Positions 1 through 5,150 are shown, counted from the stretch's first letter. The stretch is DNA of 6,740 bases from CAYUNA01 sp047629355 (GCA_047629355.1 JBLHWU010000297.1:1-6740), one strand, 5' to 3'. Made by a program: numbers and translations. The notes: generated by a model from the sequence alone, not told the origin.

Positions 1-62
1 ACTTTTAAAATTAACCATTTAATTATAACTAGCTGTTTTACAGTGGATTAAGGAGGCTTTTT

Positions 63-87
63 AAATTTGAAAAAATAGTTCAAATTT
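63..87. repeat. 9-bp perfect inverted repeat AAATTTGAA / TTCAAATTT
   Basis: The arms lie at 63-71 and 79-87 with a 7-base loop. Read on the plus strand the stem is followed by GATTTTTAATTATTT, so it could end a transcript entering from the left. The stem is almost all A-T, which makes a strong terminator unlikely. Confidence 0.45.
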
Positions 88-90
88 GAT

Positions 91-141
91 TTTTAATTAT
101 TTGAGGGTATGGAAATCCCCCACACATGGAAATAATTAAAA
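91..141. repeat. 12-bp perfect inverted repeat TTTTAATTATTT / AAATAATTAAAA
   Basis: The arms lie at 91-102 and 130-141 and enclose 27 bases that contain the octamer ATGGAAAT and a run of five C. A second ATGGAAAT runs into the right arm. The match is perfect over 12 bases but entirely A-T, so chance in AT-rich DNA is possible. It may be part of a convergent terminator or a remnant of a palindromic element. Confidence 0.45.
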
Positions 142-155
142 CTAGTCCATATAAA

Positions 156-172
156 CTACGGTAAGACCGTAG
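156..172 (-). terminator. Hairpin CTACGGT-loop-ACCGTAG, likely terminator of the cyclase gene
   Basis: A perfect 7-bp stem (156-162 with 166-172) closes a 3-base loop. It lies 48 bases past the stop codon of the minus-strand cyclase gene. Read on the minus strand it is followed by TTTATATGG, a short T-rich stretch, as expected for a modest intrinsic terminator. On the plus strand no T-run follows. Confidence 0.5.
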
Positions 173-220
173 GGTATTCTGAAAATAACCCCACGAACTA
201 TTGACTTAATAACTACTACG

Positions 221-1231
221 CTATTTATCCTTTAATTTATTGACAAGGTCATGGTCAATTGAATAAGCATCATGATTCTTTTCTTTTCCTTTAAGATTAA
301 ATTTTCCAAGGCTTACAAAAAGCCAAGGTTCTTTTGTACTGCGTTTAAGCGACTCTGAAAAAACCAATGAACGATTGACCTTCCTAGTTAATCCCTCTAG
401 TCTAGCTGCAATATTCACGGCATCACCAATAATTGTATAATCTGTTTTAAAGTGGGATCCCATATTACCTTCAATTACAGATCCTTGATCAAGTCCAAAT
501 CCAGAATAAAGTAACTCTAGCGGTGAATTTCCTATGGAATTTTGGCGTAAATTTCGCAATTCATTCATTATTTCTAGACAAGCATGTATGGCATTGTCGG
601 CCTGTCCAATATCAAAATATGCCATTAATCCATCACCGATAAATTTGTTAACCTCACCACCTTTGTTAAAAATGATTCGACTACAAATCTCAAAATAAGT
701 ATTCAAAATCAGCAGAATACCTTCTGTTGGTATTTTTTCGCTAATGGCCGTATAGGAAACAATGTCCGCAAAGAGAATGATTTTTTCTACTGGAACAGGT
801 TTAAGAGTGAGAGGATTTATACCTTCATTTAATTTTTTTAAAATGGTCGGTTGAGTATATCGTTCTACAATAGAATGAGATTCTACGACTGTTTGAAGTA
901 AAATTTTAATTGGACGCAGCAAATCATCAACATTCTTATCAAGGTTGATTGTTTTCATGGACCATGTCGGGAAAAGTCTTTCATTGATTCTATATTCTGT
1001 TTTCAACCTTAGAATGTCACTATGCCTAGGGTCTTTTTGTATTTTTAGATATATTCGGTCGACCTCCTTATCGTCCCCTTCAATAATCTGGAAAAACAAT
1101 TTTTCAAAGTATACTAGTAAGCCCGTAATATTAACTTGCATGTTATTCTGACTTGAATAAGTTTCGATTGTTTCAATTTCATTAATTGAAAGCGGTTGGG
1201 CAATTCTACTTATATATGTTATCCTCTTCAT
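221..1231 (-). CDS. BLUF-domain photoactivated adenylyl cyclase (bPAC-like)
   Basis: Predicted blue-light-activated enzyme making cAMP from ATP; cytosolic, with no signal peptide or membrane segment. Residues 1-100 are a BLUF flavin-binding domain with the expected switch residues: Tyr6, Asn30, Gln48 (in FFQIIEG), Trp90 and Met92. Residues about 105-147 are a helical linker. Residues 148-320 are a class III cyclase domain with metal-binding Asp156 and Asp200, adenine-selecting Lys196 and Thr266, and Asn273 and Arg277 of the NIAAR motif. The 336-residue protein aligns by eye, nearly without gaps, to bPAC of Beggiatoa, each key residue one position lower, and matches the numbering I recall for OaPAC (including Tyr125 and Asn256). 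The ATG is chosen because the BLUF domain begins at its second residue; no Shine-Dalgarno is visible. The gene stands alone; no cAMP receptor is in view. Light-dependent activity is inferred, not shown. Confidence 0.9.
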   Translation of the reverse strand: MKRITYISRIAQPLSINEIETIETYSSQNNMQVNITGLLVYFEKLFFQIIEGDDKEVDRIYLKIQKDPRHSDILRLKTEYRINERLFPTWSMKTINLDKNVDDLLRPIKILLQTVVESHSIVERYTQPTILKKLNEGINPLTLKPVPVEKIILFADIVSYTAISEKIPTEGILLILNTYFEICSRIIFNKGGEVNKFIGDGLMAYFDIGQADNAIHACLEIMNELRNLRQNSIGNSPLELLYSGFGLDQGSVIEGNMGSHFKTDYTIIGDAVNIAARLEGLTRKVNRSLVFSESLKRSTKEPWLFVSLGKFNLKGKEKNHDAYSIDHDLVNKLKDK

Positions 1232-1293
1232 AGTTTATTTTGGATATCGCTAATGGCATAAACCACGTATGTATAACTAGCAATGAAAAATGA

Positions 1294-1303
1294 GCTGCGC
1301 AGC
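1294..1303. repeat. 10-bp palindrome GCTGCGCAGC
   Basis: A perfect GC-rich palindrome in otherwise AT-rich DNA, 63 bases upstream of the cyclase start. It might form the tip of a larger degenerate hairpin or act as an operator. Nothing else around it decides between these. A related GC-rich hairpin lies at 2391-2412. Confidence 0.4.
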
Positions 1304-1358
1304 AGTTTAAAAATGGTCTGTTTAGAATAGATTGTAAAGATAAAAAAAATAGCCATTC

Positions 1359-1452
1359 GCGATTTATGTTGATATAATGAGCATTTTTAAAGTGAAAAAT
1401 ATGGACTAAATATCCTCTCAAGAGTCTGAGTTTATTTATTTCGCATTCCTAA
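1359..1452 (+). repeat. MITE-like repeat, copy A
   Basis: This 94-base segment matches 2657-2750 (copy B) with no gaps and 8 mismatches by hand alignment, about 91% identity. Its right end is TTTCGCATTCCTAA; its left end has only a degenerate inverse of this (GCGATTTA). Its last 40-odd bases also match copy C (4794-4851) in reverse orientation. It holds no reading frame of note and lies between the divergent cyclase and DUF1772-type genes. It contains TATAAT at 1373-1378, kept in copy B, but this is not the Bacteroidota -10 consensus. Confidence 0.75.
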
Positions 1453-1512
1453 GGTCGAAGCAGTAGTTTTTCTTTCTTTACATATGTAAATGAACTTGAT
1501 GTTGATACTTCA

Positions 1513-1520
1513 TAACTTTG
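1513..1520 (+). promoter_or_regulatory. Bacteroidota-type -7 box TAACTTTG
   Basis: This is an exact match to TAnnTTTG, ending 18 bases before the ATG at 1539. A TTG that could serve as the -33 element is at 1496-1498, but its 14-base spacing is shorter than usual. The leader would be only about a dozen bases, in keeping with the absent Shine-Dalgarno. This assumes a Bacteroidota host. Confidence 0.4.
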
Positions 1521-1538
1521 TTGTATTAATAAAATAAA

Positions 1539-1994
1539 ATGCTATTTGAAATTTTAATTGCTTCATCTACCGGGGGTTTAGGTGTTTTTTTAGGCGCACA
1601 AATTGCCGAAGGAGTTCTCTTTGTACCCTATTGGAAAACTTTACCGCCAAAAAATTTCTTTGAGTTACATCAAACCTTTGGTAAGAAAATTTATCAATTT
1701 TTTGCACCATTAACGATTGTAGCCACTCTGCTTCCTTTGTTAACCGTTGCTTACGGATTATTTACAAATAGTCCTAGACAATTAGCTCTTGTTTTCATGG
1801 GATTTTTTACGGCATTATTTTTTTCGACCTACTTTTTGTATTTCAAAAAAGCGAATAAAAGTTTTGCAGACGCCAGTTTATCTGAGGAGGAATTGCCTTT
1901 GGAATTAATCAAGTGGGGTAAATGGCACTGGACAAGAATTTATTTAGAACTAGCTGCTTTGATTTGTGCGCTGGTTACATTAACTAAAATCTGA
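1539..1994 (+). CDS. Small four-helix membrane protein, DUF1772-type
   Basis: A 151-residue integral membrane protein of unproven function. Hydrophobic segments lie at about residues 2-24, 53-76, 82-102 and 133-149, giving four helices. The signature supporting DUF1772 (related to anthrone-oxygenase-like proteins) is the stretch before the last helix: an Asn-containing acidic segment (ANKSFADA), then KWGKWHWTR leading into the helix. The first helix is glycine-rich and followed by a Pro-Tyr-Trp motif (PYW, residues 30-32). The ATG is favoured by a -7 box 18 bases upstream; no Shine-Dalgarno is present. The gene stands alone, with repeat copy A upstream and a terminal-repeat-like decamer 13 bases past its stop. 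Family assignment is from pattern memory and moderate; that it is a real membrane protein gene is nearly certain. No substrate can be inferred. Confidence 0.8.
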   Translation: MLFEILIASSTGGLGVFLGAQIAEGVLFVPYWKTLPPKNFFELHQTFGKKIYQFFAPLTIVATLLPLLTVAYGLFTNSPRQLALVFMGFFTALFFSTYFLYFKKANKSFADASLSEEELPLELIKWGKWHWTRIYLELAALICALVTLTKI

Positions 1995-2006
1995 GAACGA
2001 TTATAT

Positions 2007-2016
2007 GAATGCGAAA
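2007..2016 (-). repeat. MITE-terminus-like decamer GAATGCGAAA
   Basis: It is identical to the inverse complement of the right end of copies A and B (TTTCGCATTC). It lies 13 bases after the stop of the DUF1772-type gene, so that gene sits between inverted copies of the motif. Ten bases alone could be chance. Confidence 0.35.
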
Positions 2017-2046
2017 ATTTTAAGTAGGTTCCCGTAATTATCTTGG

Positions 2047-2122
2047 GTTAAGTAACGCGTGGTAATTGTTCTTGTAAAATCTTAGCCTTAAAATTCCATA
2101 CATAAGTTAGGTGTTACTTAAC
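2047..2122. repeat. Inverted repeat GTTAAGTAAC / GTTACTTAAC
   Basis: Perfect 10-bp arms lie at 2047-2056 and 2113-2122 around a 56-base centre. It is placed 53 bases past the DUF1772-type stop. The loop is too long for a usual terminator, so a small palindromic element or a recombination site is the likelier reading. Confidence 0.45.
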
Positions 2123-2390
2123 AGGGCTTGTATTATTCTTTTTTAATTCAACTATTCGTCTGTTCCGACTTTTGTAGTTCAGCTTACTTCAGACCTTGGG
2201 TTAGCCCCAAGCGCCCTTGAGGCTTTCTAGCTGGTGTCGGCAACTTTCCAGTAAGGGACTTTAGACGCTCTAGAGTTTTGGATTTTATCTTTCCCAAATT
2301 AATTCGTAGCTTCGTTCCGAATTTAAGGTACCCATCCTGAGCACACACAACATGCAAAACGGCTAGTGTCGCTAAACGCGCCACCATCGT

Positions 2391-2412
2391 TTGCAGCGCG
2401 TGTTCGCTGCAA
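2391..2412. repeat. GC-rich hairpin TTGCAGCG / CGCTGCAA
   Basis: A perfect 8-bp stem (2391-2398 with 2405-2412) closes a 6-base loop. It lacks a following T-run on either strand, so it is not an obvious terminator. It marks the right border of the GC-richer patch. Confidence 0.55.
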
Positions 2413-2443
2413 TCAAAGAATAAAAAATGAGCTTATAATTTAT

Positions 2444-2580
2444 GGTTCTTTGACAAATTCCGTGATTTGCAATAGAGTTTAGAGGTTCGAGAAACCTCAG
2501 AAATTACTAATGGTTGGCGATTTTTTAGAAGCTCCAACTATTAATGAAAGTTAATAATCCACGGGATTTGTCGAAGAGCC
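2444..2580 (+). other. Cloverleaf-like palindromic element or structured RNA candidate
   Basis: The outer arms at 2444-2464 and 2560-2580 can pair over all 21 positions: 18 Watson-Crick pairs and 3 G-U wobbles as plus-strand RNA. Inside are two more stems: 2482-2487 with 2493-2498 (GAGGTT / AACCTC, 5-base loop), and 2508-2517 with 2534-2543 (10 pairs, one of them G-U). The result is an outer stem with two internal hairpins. No reading frame explains it. It could be a non-coding RNA, a folded-DNA mobile element, or an old MITE with worn arms. Confidence 0.55.
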
Positions 2581-2584
2581 TAGC

Positions 2585-2639
2585 TTAAAGAACGCGAATT
2601 AAATAAAGTTACTTTTTTGAAAGAGCGATTTCGTTCCTA
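2585..2639 (-). repeat. MITE-like repeat, degenerate copy D
   Basis: The left 22 bases match the left end of copy C with two mismatches (AAAGAACGCGAATTAAAT against AAGGAATGCGAATTAAAT). The right end, ATTTCGTTCCTA, resembles the terminus ATTTCGCATTCCTA with two bases missing. The overall length is close to that of copy C. It abuts the cloverleaf on one side and lies 17 bases from copy B on the other. Confidence 0.5.
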
Positions 2640-2656
2640 TTTTTTGCTTTAAAAAT

Positions 2657-2750
2657 GCGATTTATATTGATATAATGAGCATTTTTAAAGTAAAAAATAT
2701 GGACTAAATATCCGCTCAAAAATGTAAGGTTATTTATTTCGCATTCCTAA
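2657..2750 (+). repeat. MITE-like repeat, copy B
   Basis: This is the partner of copy A, about 91% identical over 94 bases without gaps; the mismatches cluster at 2716-2730. The left end AAATGCGATTTA and the right end ATTTCGCATTCCTAA form imperfect terminal inverted repeats. It lies upstream of the DUF2235 gene, while reverse-oriented copy C lies just downstream of that gene. Confidence 0.75.
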
Positions 2751-2830
2751 CAAGCCCAGAGTTTTCAGTAAAAGAAACCGGAGTCTTTCTAATTCTCTTT
2801 TCTCAACATAAGTAGGCTATCGTACTTATG

Positions 2831-2838
2831 TATTTTTG
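2831..2838 (+). promoter_or_regulatory. Bacteroidota-type -7 box TATTTTTG
   Basis: This is an exact match to TAnnTTTG, 37 bases before the ATG at 2876. No good TTG is seen at the expected -33 distance. Transcription from here would begin at about 2845, after the TTG codon at 2840, which supports the ATG at 2876 as the true start. Confidence 0.4.
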
Positions 2839-2875
2839 ATTGAATTATTTTAAAAACCACCATACTCTAGAACTT

Positions 2876-4735
2876 ATGACTACTAAAAAGAAAAAAAAAG
2901 GTAAGAACATCATCATTTGCCTTGACGGTACAGGCAATCAGCACGGCAAAAAAAAGTCCAACGTCCTTAGTCTGTTTCGTATGCTTGAGCGCGGTGAATC
3001 AAACAAACAGGTTGCCTATTACGATCCGGGTGTTGGAACAATGGGAGATCCGACATACAAGACTGCAATCGGCAGGAAGGTAAACAAGTTGATGGGCTTG
3101 GCTTTCGGTCGAGGTCTGATGAAGAACTTGATTGAGGCTTATACATTTCTAATAGATCATTACGAGGATGGCGACGAAGTCTTCATCTTTGGCTTCAGTA
3201 GAGGAGCTTATACTGCTAGAGCTTTGGCGGCATTTGTCAAGGAGTGCGGTTTGTTGGAGAAAGGTGCTAAAAACCTATTACCATACGCGGTAGGAATTTT
3301 TCTTAAAAAAGCTCCTAAGGAAGATGAGGAAAAAGGCGAATTCTTTCGTTTGCTCAACGGCTTCAGAAGCACTTTTGGAAGGCTGTTGAATATTGAGGGA
3401 GATGCAAGGTATCCAGGTCAAAAACCCTCACCCAACAAACAGCTTCGAATTCGTTTCATGGGATTGTTCGATACCGTCAAAAGCTATGGCTGGATAAGTA
3501 ACCCAGTCGTTCTACGCAATGAAAAGACGAATACTAGTGTGCTAAATCTACGACATGCCATTTCTATAGACGAGAAAAGAAAATTTTTCCACCAGATGCA
3601 CTGGAAAGCGTCATCGAAGGACCAATGTAAGGAAGTATGGTTTGCAGGAGACCATTCAGATGTGGGCGGCGGTCACTCAGAAAGTAAATCGGGGCTGGCA
3701 AAGATTGCCCTCGAGTGGATGGTCCATGAGGCAATTCAATTCGGAATGAAGGTAGATATTAAGAAATATAGTCTTGCGTTGCAAAGAGAACTGGATTACC
3801 AGAACAATTGGACAACCCTTTACGTCAAGGAGGAAGACAAAGGAAAATATTCAGGTCCAAACCCAATCGCACCGGCTAATGATGAATCTCTCAAGATAGC
3901 TTGGAAGCTCGTTCAGTTACTTCCAAAGAAGCTTGAACCTTGGGAGGATTACAAGGGTATGCGAACGATTAAAAGCGAGGAAGGACGACAAATATCGCAA
4001 AACAATTCCAATGTTGTTCCTGTACTTGTGCACCAAAGTGTCCTAGAGCGTATAGAGAACAAAAATGTAGAATATGAACCTAAAAACCTATCGGTAGGAG
4101 AAAGAATAAACAAAAATAACCATGAAGTGGAACAGACAATCTCCAAAGAAAAAATTTTTACACCAATAGAATTAGAAATATTAAGAAAAAAAAGACCAGT
4201 AGAAGAAAAGATAGATAGATGTGAGGAAATAATAAAAAAAATAATAGCAAAAAAAGAGTCCTTAACTGAAGAAGTAAAAGTTTCATTTCTTCATGAATTA
4301 AAAGAAATGAAACTTGAAGAAGTAAAAGATTTATTAACTGAAGAAGTGAAAAATTCACCACTTAATCAATTAAAAGAACTAAAAACAGAGGAAGAAGAGG
4401 AGTCATTTTTCGAACAATTAAAAGAACTGAAGCTTAACCAATTAAAAGAACTCCCCTTACGTAAGCAAGAAAAAAATTTATTACTTGAAAAATTAAAAGA
4501 GCTACCATTACATAAAAAATTAAAAGAGCTACCATTACATAAACTAGAAGTTTTAAAACTTAAAGAAAAAAAAGAGTCATTAACTGAAAAATTAAAAGAG
4601 CTAAAATTTATACAATTGAAAGGTTTGTTATTTGAACAATTAATAACATCATTGAAAAAATCAATAAAAAAACAATATTCTAAGATAGAATCACTTGAAA
4701 AAAAGAGAGCGTGTTTGCTTAAAGAACTAGAATAA
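2876..4735 (+). CDS. DUF2235 (Tle1-like) alpha/beta hydrolase with repetitive Lys/Leu/Glu tail
   Basis: A predicted serine hydrolase, probably a lipase or phospholipase, 619 residues from the ATG at 2876. A TTG 12 codons upstream is in frame but falls at the promoter-like box. Residues 10-405 are a DUF2235 domain: ICLDGTGN opening motif, nucleophile motif GFSRG with Ser108, GLFDTV with Asp199, GDHSDVGGGH (259-267) and the closing VHQSV with His386; the exact catalytic Asp and His are not decided by eye. Residues about 425-619 are a Lys/Leu/Glu-rich, probably helical tail with about eight LKEL-like units. No signal peptide is visible. Some family members are type VI secretion effectors (Tle1), but no VgrG, PAAR or immunity gene is adjacent. 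A hand count gives 27/60 G+C at 3181-3240 against 15/60 at 4261-4320, suggesting separate origins of domain and tail. MITE copies flank the gene. Confidence 0.85.
   Translation: MTTKKKKKGKNIIICLDGTGNQHGKKKSNVLSLFRMLERGESNKQVAYYDPGVGTMGDPTYKTAIGRKVNKLMGLAFGRGLMKNLIEAYTFLIDHYEDGDEVFIFGFSRGAYTARALAAFVKECGLLEKGAKNLLPYAVGIFLKKAPKEDEEKGEFFRLLNGFRSTFGRLLNIEGDARYPGQKPSPNKQLRIRFMGLFDTVKSYGWISNPVVLRNEKTNTSVLNLRHAISIDEKRKFFHQMHWKASSKDQCKEVWFAGDHSDVGGGHSESKSGLAKIALEWMVHEAIQFGMKVDIKKYSLALQRELDYQNNWTTLYVKEEDKGKYSGPNPIAPANDESLKIAWKLVQLLPKKLEPWEDYKGMRTIKSEEGRQISQNNSNVVPVLVHQSVLERIENKNVEYEPKNLSVGERINKNNHEVEQTISKEKIFTPIELEILRKKRPVEEKIDRCEEIIKKIIAKKESLTEEVKVSFLHELKEMKLEEVKDLLTEEVKNSPLNQLKELKTEEEEESFFEQLKELKLNQLKELPLRKQEKNLLLEKLKELPLHKKLKELPLHKLEVLKLKEKKESLTEKLKELKFIQLKGLLFEQLITSLKKSIKKQYSKIESLEKKRACLLKELE
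4492..4540 (+). repeat. In-frame 27-bp tandem duplication in the hydrolase tail
   Basis: The 22 bases at 4492-4513 recur exactly at 4519-4540, a period of 27 bases or nine codons. It encodes LKELPLHKK followed by LKELPLHK. DNA-level identity implies a recent duplication and suggests the tail grows by slippage or unequal recombination. Confidence 0.8.
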
Positions 4736-4766
4736 ATGGTGAAAGAGAAACAAAAAAAAACTTAAA

Positions 4767-4788
4767 GGAGTAGGGTTTTTTCTACTCC
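4767..4788. terminator. Hairpin GGAGTAG / CTACTCC between convergent genes
   Basis: A perfect 7-bp stem (4767-4773 with 4782-4788) has an 8-base loop containing six T. It starts 32 bases after the DUF2235 stop. On the plus strand no T-run follows. On the minus strand it is followed by TTTAAG and nine T, a classic intrinsic terminator layout. It may therefore stop minus-strand readthrough from the esterase, act in both directions, or both. Confidence 0.5.
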
Positions 4789-4793
4789 CTGAC

Positions 4794-4851
4794 CTAAGGA
4801 ATGCGAATTAAATAAACGCAGACTCTTAAGAGGATATTTCGCATTCCTAAG
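4794..4851 (-). repeat. MITE-like repeat, short copy C
   Basis: A 58-base element with near-perfect terminal inverted repeats: CTAAGGAATGCGAA at 4794-4807 and TTCGCATTCCTAAG at 4838-4851, 13 of 14 matching. In reverse complement its body matches the right-hand half of copy A (about 1408-1452) with four mismatches by hand. It looks like an internally deleted derivative with both ends intact. No clear target-site duplication is seen. Confidence 0.75.
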
Positions 4852-4855
4852 AAAC

Positions 4856-4927
4856 GTTGAGCCCACTCCGAAAAGTCAAAATAAGGGCAATTTGGACTTT
4901 TCGGAGTGAACAATCCCTGGACTCAAC
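4856..4927. repeat. Nested inverted repeat (CACTCCGAAAAGTC stem inside GTTGAGNCC arms)
   Basis: The inner arms 4864-4877 and 4895-4908 are a perfect 14-bp match around a 17-base loop. The outer arms 4856-4864 and 4919-4927 match at 8 of 9 positions. No T-run follows, so it is not a plain terminator. It begins five bases after MITE copy C ends, so one may have inserted beside or into the other. It may be a second small element family. Confidence 0.65.
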
Positions 4928-4965
4928 ATTTAAAAAATAACTTATAACACTTTTGAGTTGATACT

Positions 4966-5053
4966 GCCTTTTTCCATTCTAAGAAATCCTAGAAAATGGA
5001 CCATAATGCCAACTATGCTTAATTTTTTAAAATCTCTTAGAATGAAAAATGGC
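4966..5053. repeat. Inverted repeat with 19-bp arms
   Basis: The arms 4966-4984 and 5035-5053 match at 17 of 19 positions; the conserved core is CATTCTAAGA / TCTTAGAATG. The 50-base centre is AT-rich, and the right arm runs into the palindrome GGCTAGCC at 5051-5058. The size fits a MITE or an element end-pair. No reading frame lies inside. Confidence 0.6.
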
Positions 5054-5150
5054 TAGCCTAAAACGTCCAATTTATTAATTGTAATTGCCTAAAAAAAAAT
5101 GCGCACATTCCATTTTGAAAAAGAAAAATATGGCTTTGACACAGTTAGAT

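Larger units (their letters stand above)
1..220. other. Gene-free left edge with stacked inverted repeats
   Basis: No open frame here can be supported as a gene. The stretch is very AT-rich and holds three inverted repeats in 110 bases (63-87, 91-141 and 156-172), listed separately. It lies downstream of the minus-strand cyclase gene, so at least the last of these probably serves transcript termination. Any gene ending to the left is outside the window. Confidence 0.6.
1995..2839. other. Long gene-free region of inverted repeats and element remnants
   Basis: These 845 bases hold no gene I can support. In order they contain a decamer like the MITE terminus (2007-2016), an inverted repeat (2047-2122), a GC-richer patch with a doubtful 67-codon minus-strand frame (2184-2387), a GC-rich hairpin (2391-2412), a large cloverleaf-like palindrome (2444-2580) and MITE copies D and B (2585-2750). 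The promoter of the DUF2235 gene is near the right end. The density of palindromes suggests a preferred landing site for small mobile elements. Confidence 0.6.

Noticed and set aside
143..152. Further MITE fragment: the 10 bases TAGTCCATAT match copy A in reverse
   Set aside because: Ten AT-rich bases without any flanking similarity are easily chance.
945..1151. Plus-strand open frame of 68 codons
   Set aside because: It lies wholly opposite the BLUF part of the cyclase gene, which has unmistakable domain conservation; this frame has none.
1206..1421. Minus-strand open frame of 71 codons overlapping the cyclase start
   Set aside because: It runs through MITE copy A and overlaps the cyclase start in another frame; there is no family signature.
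2184..2387. Minus-strand open frame of 67 codons as a real gene
   Set aside because: No recognised domain, no promoter or start signal, and it sits in a repeat-rich spacer. Kept only as part of an unexplained GC-richer patch.
2840..2875. TTG at 2840 as the start of the DUF2235 gene
   Set aside because: It overlaps the edge of the promoter-like box at 2831-2838, the 12 extra residues add no domain sequence, and an ATG at 2876 fits the usual start of the family.
3949..4361. Two minus-strand open frames of 65 and 67 codons
   Set aside because: Both are shadows opposite the hydrolase gene; the Leu-rich one is simply the complement of the Lys/Glu-rich tail.
2876..4735. Type VI secretion effector with immunity pair
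   Set aside because: The hydrolase domain is Tle1-like, but there is no VgrG, Hcp, PAAR or adjacent small lipoprotein immunity gene in the window, so an effector role cannot be claimed.
4150..4735. CRISPR-like or minisatellite array in the repetitive tail
   Set aside because: The units vary in length and sequence and stay in frame with the hydrolase; apart from one 27-bp duplication they are protein-level repeats.
2047..4927. Integron attC sites at the inverted repeats 2047-2122 and 4856-4927
   Set aside because: Their ends look like GTTRRRY and RYYYAAC cores but in the reverse order from a true attC, and no integrase gene is in view.
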